Source of the DNA: CAVVTR01 sp963751245
Lineage (GTDB): Bacteria; Acidobacteriota; Thermoanaerobaculia; Thermoanaerobaculales; Thermoanaerobaculaceae
Reading direction: 5' to 3'
Length of the DNA: 64,000 nucleotides
Assembly: GCA_963751245.1 (NCBI GenBank)
Contig: CAVVTR010000011.1
Location: forward strand, 62,001 to 126,000
The notes beneath the pieces are model-generated. The model had not been told where the DNA came from and did no database searches. It saw only the letters and a list, made by a program, of their open reading frames with translations. The translations under genes were made by a program, and so were the position numbers. This document shows positions 34,008-43,622 of this stretch, one piece after another (within the stretch, counting starts at the first letter, position 1; each line of letters starts with the position of its first letter).

Positions 34008-35347
34008 GCGGGAGGCTCCCCCTGGGGCACGAGGGCGGCTTCGCGCCCGGGACGCCCCTGGCGGAGCGCATGCGCCCCGCCTCGCTGGACGAGGTGGTGG
34101 GCCAGGACGCGCTGGTCGGTCCGGAGGGCGTGCTGCGCCTCCTCCTCCAGCGGGGCGAGCTGCCCTCCCTCGTGTTCTGGGGTCCCCCGGGGTGCGGCAA
34201 GACCACGCTGGCGCGGCTCCTGGCCGATGCCGGCGGCGCCGAGTTCGTCGCCTTCTCGGCGGTGCTCTCCGGAGTGAAGGAGGCGCGCGCCGTGATGGAC
34301 GGGGCGCGGAGGCTGCGCCAGGCGACGGGGCGGCGCTCCATCCTCTTCGTGGACGAGGTGCACCGCTTCAACCGCGCCCAGCAGGACGCCTTCCTGCCCT
34401 TCGTGGAGGCCGGCGACATCGCGCTGGTGGGAGCCACCACCGAGAACCCGTCCTTCGAGCTCAACGCGGCGCTGCTGTCGCGGGTCAAGGTGATGGTCCT
34501 GGAGGCCCTGGGGGAGGACGATGTGGCCGTGCTCCTCGCCCGCGCCCTCGCGGACCGGGAGCGGGGGCTCGGCGAGTGGGGCCTTGACGTCGAGGACGGC
34601 GTGACGGCCGCAATCGCCCGCCTGGCCGGCGGGGACGCGAGGGCCGCCTACAACGTCCTGGAGCTGGCGGCCGAGACGGTGGGCCGGGGCGCCCGGGTCA
34701 CGGAGGAGCTGGTCCGGCGAGTGGCGCAGAGAAAGCTGGCCCGCTACGACAAGGAGGGGGAGGAGCACTACAACCTCATCTCGGCCCTCCACAAGTCCAT
34801 CCGGAACTCCGACGTGAACGCCACCCTGTACTGGCTCGCACGCATGCTCGAGGGCGGGGCCGACCCGCGTTTCGTGGCCCGCCGCCTGCTGCGGGTGGCG
34901 TCGGAGGACGTCGGCATGGCGGATCCCCGGGCGCTGGAGCAGGCGGCGGCCGCGGCCCACGCCGTGGAGCACGTGGGCATGCCGGAGTGCGCGCTGGCGC
35001 TGGCGCAGGCCGCCGTCTACCTGGCACTGGCGCCGCGGTCCAACGCCCTGTACACGGCCTACGGCCGGGCCCGGCAGGCGGTCGGCGACCTGCCCGCCTA
35101 CCCGGTGCCGCTGCAGCTCCGCAACGCCCCGACGAAGCTGATGAAGGACCTGGGCTACGGGGCGGGCTACCAGTACGCCCACGACTCGGGCGAGCGGATC
35201 GCCGACATGGACTGCCTTCCCGGCGAGCTGGCCGGCGCCTCGTTCTTCGAGCCCACCGAGGAAGGCTGGGAGAAGAGGATCCGGGAGCGCCTGGCGGAGC
35301 TGCGGCAGCGGCGGGCCCGCGCCGGGCGGGGCAGGCCGGGGAGCTGA
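34004..35347 (+). CDS. rarA: Replication-associated recombination protein (AAA+ ATPase)
   Basis: 447 residues, MgsA/RarA/WRNIP1 family acting at stalled replication forks. Walker A is FWGPPGCGKTTLARLL, Walker B is SILFVDEVHRFNRAQQD, sensor 1 is VGATTENPSF. The C-terminal tetramerisation region is present (LISALHKSIRNSDVNATLYW, ASEDVGMADPRAL, GLPAYP-like DLPAYPVPLQLRNAPTKLMK). GTG 34004 is fixed by the overlap with the aldolase stop. Lies directly before mutS, grouping two DNA-maintenance genes. Confidence 0.93.
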   Translation: MSGRLPLGHEGGFAPGTPLAERMRPASLDEVVGQDALVGPEGVLRLLLQRGELPSLVFWGPPGCGKTTLARLLADAGGAEFVAFSAVLSGVKEARAVMDGARRLRQATGRRSILFVDEVHRFNRAQQDAFLPFVEAGDIALVGATTENPSFELNAALLSRVKVMVLEALGEDDVAVLLARALADRERGLGEWGLDVEDGVTAAIARLAGGDARAAYNVLELAAETVGRGARVTEELVRRVAQRKLARYDKEGEEHYNLISALHKSIRNSDVNATLYWLARMLEGGADPRFVARRLLRVASEDVGMADPRALEQAAAAAHAVEHVGMPECALALAQAAVYLALAPRSNALYTAYGRARQAVGDLPAYPVPLQLRNAPTKLMKDLGYGAGYQYAHDSGERIADMDCLPGELAGASFFEPTEEGWEKRIRERLAELRQRRARAGRGRPGS

Positions 35348-35378
35348 GACCCCGGGGGCGGCCGCGCCCCGGTGACGC

Positions 35379-35384
35379 TACAAT
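35379..35384 (+). promoter_or_regulatory. -10 element of mutS
   Basis: TACAAT at 35379-35384, 9 nt before the ATG at 35394; no Shine-Dalgarno site in between, so the mRNA may be leaderless. Confidence 0.5.
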
Positions 35385-35393
35385 CACGCTCGT

Positions 35394-37970
35394 ATGAAAC
35401 AAACCCCGATGCTGCAGCAGTACCTGGAGCTCAAGCAGCGCCACGCCGACGCCCTGCTGCTCTATCGCCTCGGGGACTTCTACGAGCTGTTCTTCGAGGA
35501 CGCCGAGACTGCCGCGCCGGTGCTGGGCATCGTGCTCACCCAGCGCCGTCACAACGAGGCGGTGAGCGGTCCCATGTGCGGCATCCCCCACCACGCCCTC
35601 AATGCCTATGTGGGCAAGCTCCTCGAGGCGGGGTTCCGGGTCGCGGTCGCCGAGCAGATGGAGGACCCCGGCCAGGCCAGGGGGCTGGTGCGCCGGGACG
35701 TCATCCGGGTGCTCACCCCGGGTACCGTGACCGAGCCCGAGCTGCTCGGCGAGAACGAGCGCCGGTGGGTGGCGGCGGTGCTGCCCGGCGAGGCCGGGGC
35801 GGTCGCCTTCCTCGAGGCGGCGTCGGGCGAGTTCGGCGGAGTGTCCGGAGAGCGCGCCGAGCTGCGCGAGCTGCTGGCGCAGCTGCGGCCGAGCGAGGTG
35901 CTGGTTCCCGAGGGGACGCCTGAGCCAGACGGCTGGTGGGCGGCCGGGTCGCCGCGCCCCGTGGTCACCCGCCGCCCGGCGGCGTGGTTCGCGCCGGCGC
36001 GGGGTGACGAGCTGCTGCGCACGGCGCTCGGCATCGCCTCTCTGCGGGCGTTCGAGCTGGAGCCCGGGGAGGCGCTGGTGGGCGCGGCCGGGGCGCTCCT
36101 GGAGTACGTCCGCTCGACCCAGGGGGAGCTTCCCCGCCACGTTCGCGCCTTCGTGCGCCGCCGCCCCGGCGGCGAGGTGGTGCTGGACGCGGCCACCGTG
36201 CGCAACCTGGAGATCCTCAAGGACAGCTCCGGGGGCCGCCGGGCGTCGCTGGCCCGCGTGCTCGACCACACCGCCACGCCGATGGGCTCCCGCCTGCTCC
36301 GGGACTGGCTCCTGCGGCCGCTGGGCGACGCCGCCGGCGCCTCGGACCGGCACGCCGCGGTGGCGGCGCTGGTGGACGACCCGGCGCGGCTCGGTACGCT
36401 GCAGGCGGCGCTGCGGGCGATCGGCGACCTGGAGCGGGGAGCGGCCAGGCTCGGGCTCCGCCAGGCACGCCCGGGGGAGATGGCCGCGCTCCGGCGTGCG
36501 GTGGAGAGCCTGCCCGCGGCGCGCGCCGAGGTGGCGGACGCCGCCAGCGGCCTGCTCGCAGCCCTGGCCGAGGACATCGACCTGCTGGAGGACCTCGGCG
36601 CCGACCTCGCGGCGACCCTGGCCGACGAGCCGCCGGCCCTGCCCGGGCCCGGCATGATCCGAGGCGGCCGTGACGCCGAGCTGGACGAGGCCCGGGCGCT
36701 GTCTCTGGGCGCCAAGGAGGTGCTGGCGGAGCTCGAGGCGCGGGAGCGCGCCGCCACGGGGATCGCCAACCTCCGCATCCGCTACAACCGGGTGTTCGGG
36801 TATTCGTTCGAGGTCTCGCACGCCCACGCCGCCAAGGTGCCCGAAGCGTGGACGCGCCGGCAGACCCTGGCCAACGCGGAGCGCTTCGTGACCCCGGAGC
36901 TCGAGGACCTCGAGCGGCGCATCGGCGAGGCCGAGGCCCGCGCGGCGGAGCGTGAGCAGGCGCTCTACCAGGCGCTGCTGGACCGGTGCGCGGCGCGGGC
37001 GGGACGGGTGGCCGCCACGGCGCGGGCGCTGGCGAGCCTGGACGTGCTCTCGGCGTTCGCGGAGCGCGCGCGCCGCCACGCCTACGTGAGGCCCCGCATG
37101 AGCGACGGGGCGCGGCTCCTGCTCCGGGGCGGCCGGCACCCCGTCGTGGAGGAGCTCACCGCCTCGCCCTTCGTACCCAACGACGTCGACCTCGACGGCG
37201 ACGCCAGGCAGGTGGTGCTGCTCACCGGGCCCAACATGGGCGGGAAGTCCACCTACCTGCGCCAGGTGGCGCTGGCCGTCATCATGGCGCGGGCGGGGTC
37301 GTTCGTGGCGGCGGAGGAGGCCGAGATCGGGGCCATCGACCGGGTCTTCACCCGGGTGGGCGCCGCCGACGACCTCGCCCGGGGCGAGTCCACGTTCATG
37401 GTCGAGATGACGGAGGTGGCCCACATCCTCCGCTACGCCTCGCCCCGCTCCCTGGTGATCCTGGACGAGGTGGGGCGCGGGACCGCCACCTTCGACGGCC
37501 TCTCCCTGGCCTGGGCCGTGGTCGAGGCGCTCCACGATCCACCGTCGGGGGGCGCCGGGCCGCTGGTGCTGTTCGCCACCCACTACCACGAGCTCACCGA
37601 CCTCGCCGACCGGTTTGCGCGGGTGGTCAACGCCTCGGTGGCGGTGAAGGAGTGGGAGGGCAACGTCCTCTTCCTGCACCGCGTGGTGGCCGGCCCGTCG
37701 GACCGCTCCTACGGCATCCACGTGGCGCGCCTGGCCGGCGTCCCGGAGGCGGTGTGCCGCCGGGCGGGGGAGGTGCTGCTCGAGCTCGAGCGGCAGGAGG
37801 CCGGGGTCCTGGCGGCGACGCGGAACAGCAACCAGCCCGAGCAGATGCGGCTCTTCCCCGAGCCCTCGGGCGCGGTCGCCGAGAAGCTGCGCAAGGTCGA
37901 GGTGGACCGGCTGACGCCGCTGGAGGCGCTCAACCTCCTGGCGGCGCTGGTGCGGGAGGCGCGGGAGTGA
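35394..37970 (+). CDS. mutS: DNA mismatch repair protein MutS
   Basis: 858 residues. The N-terminal mismatch-reading domain has LLYRLGDFYELFFEDA, with the Phe-Tyr-Glu mismatch wedge as DFYELF, and MCGIPHHALNAYVGKLLEAG. Middle lever and clamp domains follow. The ATPase domain has Walker A LTGPNMGGKSTYLRQ, Walker B SLVILDEVGRGTATFDGLSL and the FATHYHEL motif. Full length for MutS1. ATG 35394 has a -10 only 9 nt upstream. Coupled by GTGA to the NagZ-like gene. mutL is not in the window. Confidence 0.97.
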   Translation: MKQTPMLQQYLELKQRHADALLLYRLGDFYELFFEDAETAAPVLGIVLTQRRHNEAVSGPMCGIPHHALNAYVGKLLEAGFRVAVAEQMEDPGQARGLVRRDVIRVLTPGTVTEPELLGENERRWVAAVLPGEAGAVAFLEAASGEFGGVSGERAELRELLAQLRPSEVLVPEGTPEPDGWWAAGSPRPVVTRRPAAWFAPARGDELLRTALGIASLRAFELEPGEALVGAAGALLEYVRSTQGELPRHVRAFVRRRPGGEVVLDAATVRNLEILKDSSGGRRASLARVLDHTATPMGSRLLRDWLLRPLGDAAGASDRHAAVAALVDDPARLGTLQAALRAIGDLERGAARLGLRQARPGEMAALRRAVESLPAARAEVADAASGLLAALAEDIDLLEDLGADLAATLADEPPALPGPGMIRGGRDAELDEARALSLGAKEVLAELEARERAATGIANLRIRYNRVFGYSFEVSHAHAAKVPEAWTRRQTLANAERFVTPELEDLERRIGEAEARAAEREQALYQALLDRCAARAGRVAATARALASLDVLSAFAERARRHAYVRPRMSDGARLLLRGGRHPVVEELTASPFVPNDVDLDGDARQVVLLTGPNMGGKSTYLRQVALAVIMARAGSFVAAEEAEIGAIDRVFTRVGAADDLARGESTFMVEMTEVAHILRYASPRSLVILDEVGRGTATFDGLSLAWAVVEALHDPPSGGAGPLVLFATHYHELTDLADRFARVVNASVAVKEWEGNVLFLHRVVAGPSDRSYGIHVARLAGVPEAVCRRAGEVLLELERQEAGVLAATRNSNQPEQMRLFPEPSGAVAEKLRKVEVDRLTPLEALNLLAALVREARE

Positions 37971-38980
37971 GCGGCTCGACGCCGGTGCTCGTGTGCGGCG
38001 TGGCGGGGACCGCGCTCGACGCCGGTGAGCGCGAGCTGCTCGTCCGCCTCGGCCCGGGCGGCGTGATCCTGTTCGCCCGCAACGTGGAGAGCCGGGAGCA
38101 GCTGGCGGCCCTGACCGGGGAGCTGCGTGCCCTGCCCTCGCACCCGGCCGTGGCGGTCGACCTCGAGGGGGGGAGGGTGAATCGGCTGCGCCCGCTGTTG
38201 GGCGAGCTCCCCTCGCCCGGCAGGGCCGCCGCCGCGGGGGCGGAGGCGGTGCGCGCCCTGGGCGAGGCGGCGGGGCTCGCGTGCGCCCACTTCGGCATCG
38301 ACCTGGACTACGCCCCGGTGGTGGACGTGGCGCGTCCCGGCGGTTGGCTGACGGCCGAGGACCGCTGCCTGGGGGCGGCTCCCCTCGAGGTGGCGGGGGC
38401 GGCCGCGGCCTACCTGGAGGGCCTCGAGGCGTCGGGGGTGCGGGGGTGCCTCAAGCACTTCCCGGGGCTCGGCTCGGGGCGGGTGGACTCCCACCGGGAG
38501 CTGCCGGTCCTGGACGACGAGGTGGTCGCGGACGGCGCCGTCTTCCGGCGGCTCGCGGCGCCCCGGCGCGCCGTGATGGTGGCCCACGCCGTTGCGCCGG
38601 CGCTGGGGGAGCCGCTCCGCCCCGCCTCGCTCTCGGAGGTGGTGGTGGCGCCGCTGGCGGCGGGCCCGTCCGCCCTGGTGGTGGCCGACGACCTGGAGAT
38701 GGGCGCGCTGGCCCGTTTCGGGTCGCTGGGCGAGCGGGCGGCGGCGGCCCTGCTCGCCGGGTGCGACCAGGTGCTGGTGTGCAACGCGCTCGTGGAACGG
38801 GAGGCGGTGGCGGCACACCTGGCGGCGTGGCGCCGACGGTCCGCGACGCTGGACGCACGGATGCTGGCCGCGGAGGCGCGGGTGGCGGCGTTCGGACAGG
38901 CGAGGCCCGCGGCGGTCTCGTGGGAACGTGTCGAGGCCGCGGCGGCGCGGGCACGCCGGCTCGTGGAGGTGCCCGCGTGA
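37967..38980 (+). CDS. nagZ: Glycoside hydrolase family 3 (NagZ-like beta-N-acetylhexosaminidase)
   Basis: 337 residues with no signal peptide, so cytoplasmic, as expected for the muropeptide-recycling enzyme NagZ that removes GlcNAc from anhydro-MurNAc peptides. Family motifs: GPGGVILFARNVESREQL, VAVDLEGGRVNRLRP, the active-site loop KHFPGLGSGRVDSHRELPVL with the catalytic His, and the nucleophile Asp in VVADDLEMGAL. GTG 37967 overlaps the mutS stop, and its stop overlaps queC (both GTGA). Confidence 0.88.
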   Translation: MSGSTPVLVCGVAGTALDAGERELLVRLGPGGVILFARNVESREQLAALTGELRALPSHPAVAVDLEGGRVNRLRPLLGELPSPGRAAAAGAEAVRALGEAAGLACAHFGIDLDYAPVVDVARPGGWLTAEDRCLGAAPLEVAGAAAAYLEGLEASGVRGCLKHFPGLGSGRVDSHRELPVLDDEVVADGAVFRRLAAPRRAVMVAHAVAPALGEPLRPASLSEVVVAPLAAGPSALVVADDLEMGALARFGSLGERAAAALLAGCDQVLVCNALVEREAVAAHLAAWRRRSATLDARMLAAEARVAAFGQARPAAVSWERVEAAAARARRLVEVPA

Positions 38981-39654
38981 GGCGCGCGGCGGTGCTGCTG
39001 TCGGGGGGGCTGGACTCGGCCACGGCGGCGGCCTGGGCGGTGGCCTCCGGTTACACGGTGAGCGCCCTGTCGGTGGACTACGGACAGCGGCACCGGGTGG
39101 AGCTGGAGGCGGCCGCGGCGGTGGCGGCGCGGCTCGCCCTTCCAGAGCACCGGACGGTGCGGGTGGACCTGCGGGCCATCGGCGGCTCCGCGCTCACCGA
39201 CGCCATCGACGTGCCGGTCGACCGGGAGGCCATCGGTGGCGACGTCCCGGTCACCTACGTCCCGGCCCGCAACACGATCCTGCTCGCGCTGCTCACCGGG
39301 CTGGCCGAGGTGACGGGGGCGCGCACCCTGGTGATCGGCGCCAACGTGCAGGACTACTCGGGCTATCCCGACTGCCGCCCGGAGTTCCTGCGCGCCTTCG
39401 AGGAGGTCGCCCGCCTGGGCACGCGGGCCGGGGCGGAGGGCGGGCGGTTCGAGGTACGGGCGCCCCTGCTGCAGCTCTCCAAGGCGGGGATCGTGCGGCT
39501 GGGAACGGCGCTGGGGGTGGACTACGCGCTGACCCTGTCGTGCTACGACCCGCCCGCGGCGTTCGTGCACTGCGGCCGGTGCGACGCCTGCCGCCTGCGG
39601 CGCGCCGGCTTCGCCGAGGCCGGCGTCGCGGACCCGACGACCTACGCCGGCTGA
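38977..39654 (+). CDS. queC: 7-cyano-7-deazaguanine synthase
   Basis: 225 residues. QueC turns 7-carboxy-7-deazaguanine into preQ0 using ATP and ammonia, for queuosine in tRNA. The PP-loop is LLSGGLDSATAAAWA, followed by SVDYGQRHRVELEAA and YVPARNTILLALLTGLAE. The zinc site uses four Cys: SCYDPP, then HCGRCDACRLR. GTG 38977 overlaps the nagZ stop. Other queuosine genes (queD, queE, queF) are not in the window. Confidence 0.95.
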   Translation: MRRAAVLLSGGLDSATAAAWAVASGYTVSALSVDYGQRHRVELEAAAAVAARLALPEHRTVRVDLRAIGGSALTDAIDVPVDREAIGGDVPVTYVPARNTILLALLTGLAEVTGARTLVIGANVQDYSGYPDCRPEFLRAFEEVARLGTRAGAEGGRFEVRAPLLQLSKAGIVRLGTALGVDYALTLSCYDPPAAFVHCGRCDACRLRRAGFAEAGVADPTTYAG

Positions 39655-39707
39655 CGGGGCCGCCGCAGTGCGGTGCTATCCTGCGGGCTCCCGAGTGGGG
39701 AGGGGCA

Positions 39708-41654
39708 ATGAATCGCAGGACCTTCTACGTCACGACGCCCATCTACTACGTGAACGACCTGCCGCACATCGGCCACATCTACACCACGGTCGTGGCGGAC
39801 ACCATCGCCCGCTACAAGCGCATGCGCGGACTCGACGTGAGGTTTCTGACCGGGACCGACGAGCACGGGCAGAAGATCGAGCGCAGCGCCCGGGCGCAGG
39901 GCATCACGCCGCTGGCGCTGGCAGACCGCGTGGTGGGGCGGTACCACGAGCTGTGGCGGGCCCTCGGCATCACCCACGACGACTTCGTGCGCACCACGGA
40001 GCCGCGGCACGCCGCCGCGGTCCAGGCCATCATCGGCCGCATGCAGGAGCGCGGCGACATCTACAAGGGAGCCTACGAGGGGTGGTACTGCGCGGGGTGC
40101 GAAGCGTTCTACCCGGAGACGCAGCTCGTCGACGGGCGGTGCCCGGACCAGGGCCACCCCGTGGAGCTGCTCAAGGAGGAGTCGTACTTCTTCCGGCTCT
40201 CGGCGTACCAGGAGCGCCTGCTGGCCCACTACCGCGACCACCCCGGGTTCATCCGGCCGGCCAGCCGCTACAACGAGGTCGTGCGCTTCGTCGAGGGAGG
40301 GCTGAGGGATCTCTCCATCTCCCGGGCGTCGCTGAGCTGGGGCATTCCCTGGCCCGGGGACGCGGAACACGTGGTGTACGTCTGGCTGGACGCCCTCACC
40401 AACTACGTCTCGGCGCTGGGCTTCGGATCGGACGACACCGGGCTCTACGAGCGCTACTGGCCGGCGGATCTCCACCTGGTGGGCAAGGACATCCTGCGCT
40501 TCCACTGCGTGTACTGGCCCGCGTTCCTCATGTCCGCCGGGCTGCCGCTGCCCGAGCAGATCTTCGGCCACGGGTGGTGGCTACGCGACGAGCGCAAGAT
40601 GTCCAAGTCGCTGGGCAACGTGGTCAAGCCGGATCACCTCATCGAGCGGTTCGGTCCCGACGCGCTGCGCTACTTCCTGCTCCGCGAGATGACCTTCGGG
40701 CAGGACGCCTCGTTCTCCGACGAGGGCTTCCTCGCCCGCTACAACGCCGATCTGGCCAACGGCCTGGGCAACGCGGCCTCGCGCGTCCTGGCCATGGCCC
40801 GCCGCTACTTCGACGGCCGCACGCCGCCGGTGGTGTGCGGCGCCAGCGTGGTTCGCGACAAGGCGGCGGAGGTGGTGGTGCGCTTCGCCGACGCCATGGA
40901 CGGCTACGAGTTCCACCGCGCCCTCGAGGCGGTGTGGGAGCTGCTCGCGGCGGTGGACGCCTACGTCAACGAGAAGGCGCCGTGGAGGATCTTCAAGGAG
41001 GAGGGGGCGGGCTCCGAACGGCTCGGCAGGGTCCTCTACAACTGCCTGGAGGCGGTCCGGCTGGCCGCGGTGATGGTCGCGCCCGTGATGCCCGGCACGT
41101 CGTCGCGCCTGCTCGAGCAACTGGGCGTCGCCGCTGGGCCGGGCGAGCGGTCCCTGGAGTGGGGCGGGCTCGAGGCCTCGCGGCCGCTGGGTACGGAGGG
41201 GGTGCTGTTCCCGAGGGCCGATGTGGAGGCCTTCTTCAAGGAGGTGGACGTGGACGAGGACGCAGCGGCGAAGACCCAGAAGATCGACGTGGAGCCGGCG
41301 GTGGCGCCGGCGCCGGCAGCGGCGGGCGACCAGGTCGGGATCGACGAGTTCGCCAGGATCAAGCTGGTGGTGGGGACGGTGAAGCTCGCCGAGCGGGTGC
41401 CGAAGTCCAACAAGCTGGTCCGTATGGAGGTCGACCTGGGCGAGCCCGAGCTGCGCCAGATCGTCGCCGGGATCGGCAAGCAGTACTCCCCGGAGCAGCT
41501 GGTAGGCCGGCAGATCGTCGTCGTCTCGAACCTCAAACCGGCAACCCTGATGGGGGTCGAGTCGCGGGGCATGCTGCTGGCCGCCTCCGTGGACGGCGCC
41601 CCCTACGTGCTCGGCGTGGACGGCCAGGTGCCCCCCGGGACCGGCGTCAAGTAG
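39708..41654 (+). CDS. metG: Methionyl-tRNA synthetase with C-terminal tRNA-binding domain
   Basis: 648 residues. Class I synthetase signatures HIGH (LPHIGHIYTTVVADTIARYK) and KMSKSLGN are intact. A single zinc knuckle is seen at YCAGCEAFYPETQLVDGRCP. The last ~105 residues form the Trbp111/EMAP-like OB-fold (ARIKLVVGTVKLAERVPKSN, SNLKPATLMGVESRGMLLAA) joined by an Ala/Pro linker, which improves tRNA binding. ATG 39708 follows GGGGAGGGG; a TATCCT hexamer near 39677-39682 may be its -10. Confidence 0.97.
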   Translation: MNRRTFYVTTPIYYVNDLPHIGHIYTTVVADTIARYKRMRGLDVRFLTGTDEHGQKIERSARAQGITPLALADRVVGRYHELWRALGITHDDFVRTTEPRHAAAVQAIIGRMQERGDIYKGAYEGWYCAGCEAFYPETQLVDGRCPDQGHPVELLKEESYFFRLSAYQERLLAHYRDHPGFIRPASRYNEVVRFVEGGLRDLSISRASLSWGIPWPGDAEHVVYVWLDALTNYVSALGFGSDDTGLYERYWPADLHLVGKDILRFHCVYWPAFLMSAGLPLPEQIFGHGWWLRDERKMSKSLGNVVKPDHLIERFGPDALRYFLLREMTFGQDASFSDEGFLARYNADLANGLGNAASRVLAMARRYFDGRTPPVVCGASVVRDKAAEVVVRFADAMDGYEFHRALEAVWELLAAVDAYVNEKAPWRIFKEEGAGSERLGRVLYNCLEAVRLAAVMVAPVMPGTSSRLLEQLGVAAGPGERSLEWGGLEASRPLGTEGVLFPRADVEAFFKEVDVDEDAAAKTQKIDVEPAVAPAPAAAGDQVGIDEFARIKLVVGTVKLAERVPKSNKLVRMEVDLGEPELRQIVAGIGKQYSPEQLVGRQIVVVSNLKPATLMGVESRGMLLAASVDGAPYVLGVDGQVPPGTGVK

Positions 41655-41692
41655 CGCGGCGGCGGCCCGGGGCCGGGAGGGAGCGTGACGCC

Positions 41693-42967
41693 ATGATCCT
41701 CCGACTCCGCTACGGGCGGGAGCTTCTCGCCGCGGACCTGCGCGGCCTGGTGTGCCGGGTGCTGCAGCCGGCGGCTCCCCGCCACCCGCGGCCGGCCCGG
41801 GAACTGGTCGCGGAGGCCCTGGACGCGCCCCGGGGCGCGGCGCCGCTGGCGGCGCTGGCGGCGGGGCGGCGGCGGATCACCGTGCTGGTGCCCGACGCCA
41901 CCCGCAAGGCGTCGTTGCCCGAGGTGCTCCCCGCGGTCCTGGATCGCCTCCGGCAGGGGGGCTCGACGCCGGACTCCATCACGGTTCTGGTGGCGTGCGG
42001 GACGCACCCCCCAGCGCCGGAGCCCGCCCTCCGCGCCCTCCTGGGGCCGCTTCCGGAGGGCGTCGAGGTGCTGCAGCACGACGCCCGCGACGAGGGTTCG
42101 CTGGTGGAGGCCGGGACCACGCCCCGGGGCGTGAAGGTGCGGCTGCACCGGCGCGCCGTGGAGGCGGACCTGCTCGTCTCCGTTTCCACCGTCCAGCACC
42201 ACTACTTCGCCGGCTTCGGAGGAGGCCCCAAGCTGGTCTTCCCGGGCGTCTCGGGCTACGAGGAGATCCAGGCGAACCACTCCCAGGTGCTCGACCTCGA
42301 GACAGAGCCTCCGCGCCGCCGGCCGGGCTGTGAGCCCGGCGTGCTGGAGGGCAACCCGGTGGCGGAGGAGATCCGCGCGGCCGCGGCGCTGCGCCCGCCG
42401 GACCTGGCGCTGCTCATGGTCAACGGCGAGGGAGGCACGCCGTGCTGGGCCGGGGCGGGGACGCTGGAGGCGGTGTTTCCCGAGGCCTGCAGGCGGGTGC
42501 GGGAGTGGTACGAGGTCGATGCGGGACCGTTCTCCCGCATGGTGGTGAGCGCGGGGGGACACCCCACCGACGCGACGCTCATCCAGGCGCACAAGTCGCT
42601 GGACGCGGCGTGCCGGTTCCTGGCGCCGGGCGGCGAGGTGCTGTGGCTCGCGGCGTGCGACGAGGGACCGGGCTCGGCGGCGATGGAGCCGTTCCTCGAG
42701 GACCCGCGCCCCGAGGCGCTGTTCGCGCTCCTGCGCCGCCGCTACGTGCAGTACGGCCACACCACGCTGCGCCTGGTCGAGAAGGCCGGCCGGTTCCGGG
42801 TCCTGGCCCGAACGGGGCTCGCCCCCGCCCTGGCGGAGCGCCTGGGCCTCGAGCCCGTAGAGGACGTCGCCGCGGTGCTGGCCCGCTGGCGCGAGGAGTC
42901 GCCCGGCGAGACGGTGGGGGTGATGCCGGAGACGGTGGTGTATCCCGCGCTCCCCCTCAGCCGGTGA
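41693..42967 (+). CDS. larA: LarA-family (DUF2088) nickel-pincer racemase/epimerase-like protein
   Basis: 424 residues. LarA interconverts D- and L-lactate with a nickel-pincer cofactor; relatives act on other 2-hydroxy acids. Visible motifs: VLVPDATRKASLP, the first active-site His in VACGTHPP, the His and Lys segment HHYFAGFGGGPKLVFPGVSG, and a NEGG-type loop NGEGGTPCWAG. The pincer Lys is present in GGPKLVF. The cofactor-making genes larB, larC and larE are not in the window, so activity depends on genes elsewhere. ATG 41693; the 3' end overlaps the convergent kynB by 11 bp. Confidence 0.85.
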   Translation: MILRLRYGRELLAADLRGLVCRVLQPAAPRHPRPARELVAEALDAPRGAAPLAALAAGRRRITVLVPDATRKASLPEVLPAVLDRLRQGGSTPDSITVLVACGTHPPAPEPALRALLGPLPEGVEVLQHDARDEGSLVEAGTTPRGVKVRLHRRAVEADLLVSVSTVQHHYFAGFGGGPKLVFPGVSGYEEIQANHSQVLDLETEPPRRRPGCEPGVLEGNPVAEEIRAAAALRPPDLALLMVNGEGGTPCWAGAGTLEAVFPEACRRVREWYEVDAGPFSRMVVSAGGHPTDATLIQAHKSLDAACRFLAPGGEVLWLAACDEGPGSAAMEPFLEDPRPEALFALLRRRYVQYGHTTLRLVEKAGRFRVLARTGLAPALAERLGLEPVEDVAAVLARWREESPGETVGVMPETVVYPALPLSR

Positions 42968-43622
42968 CCATCCGCGGGTGCTCCGTGGCACGCGGGTGGT
43001 CCTCGAGGAGCACGGCCCGCACCGGCGACGCCTCGACCCCGAGGAGGGGCAACGGCAGCGCGGCGAGGAGGTAGTGGCCCGGGGGAACGCCGGTGAGGTC
43101 GAGCCCCTCGAGGATGAGCATGCCGTGCGCCGCGCACCGGTGGTGGGCGGGCAGCCCCGCTTCGTCGGCCGGGTCCACCGAGGGCGTGTCCACGCCGACG
43201 AGACAGACTCCCGCCCCGGCGAGCAGGTCGACGAGCTCGGGGGACAGGCCGGGGAACCGCTCCGGCAGCGGCGCTCCCGCGGGCCAGGCGCCGGTGGCGA
43301 AGAGGACGCGGGCGGTGACCGGGCTCCAGCCCGCGGGGAGGTCGGAGGGGGACAGGAGCCGCCCGTCGCCGCCGGCACGCACCACCTGGCAGGGGCCGAA
43401 GCAGGTCTCGGGCGGGACCGACGCGGCGTCGGCGGCGCCTTCGACGACGTGGAGCGGCGCATCCAGGTGGGTCCCCAGATGGGGCGAGAGCGTGATGGCG
43501 GAGACCGCGGCGGCGCCCGCGCCGTGGGCGACGGTCCAGCGGTGCGCGAAGGGTGTGTCGCCGGGCCAGGACGGCGTGGCGGTCCCGAGGGGGCGGGTCA
43601 GGTCGTACAGGACGCGTGGCAT
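42957..43622 (-). CDS. kynB: Kynurenine formamidase (cyclase family)
   Basis: 221-residue metal-dependent hydrolase. The signature HLGTHLDAPLH (metal ligands and catalytic His) is at residues ~48-58. The C-terminal half matches KynB closely: GVDTPSVDPADEAGLPAHH, MLILEGLDLTGVPPGHYLL and ASPVRAVLLEDHP. KynB releases formate from N-formylkynurenine in tryptophan breakdown; kynA and kynU are not nearby, so a broader cyclase role cannot be excluded. The ATG has a CATTAT hexamer 3 nt upstream. It diverges from the polyamine genes. Confidence 0.88.
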   Translation of the reverse strand: MPRVLYDLTRPLGTATPSWPGDTPFAHRWTVAHGAGAAAVSAITLSPHLGTHLDAPLHVVEGAADAASVPPETCFGPCQVVRAGGDGRLLSPSDLPAGWSPVTARVLFATGAWPAGAPLPERFPGLSPELVDLLAGAGVCLVGVDTPSVDPADEAGLPAHHRCAAHGMLILEGLDLTGVPPGHYLLAALPLPLLGVEASPVRAVLLEDHPRATEHPRMVTG

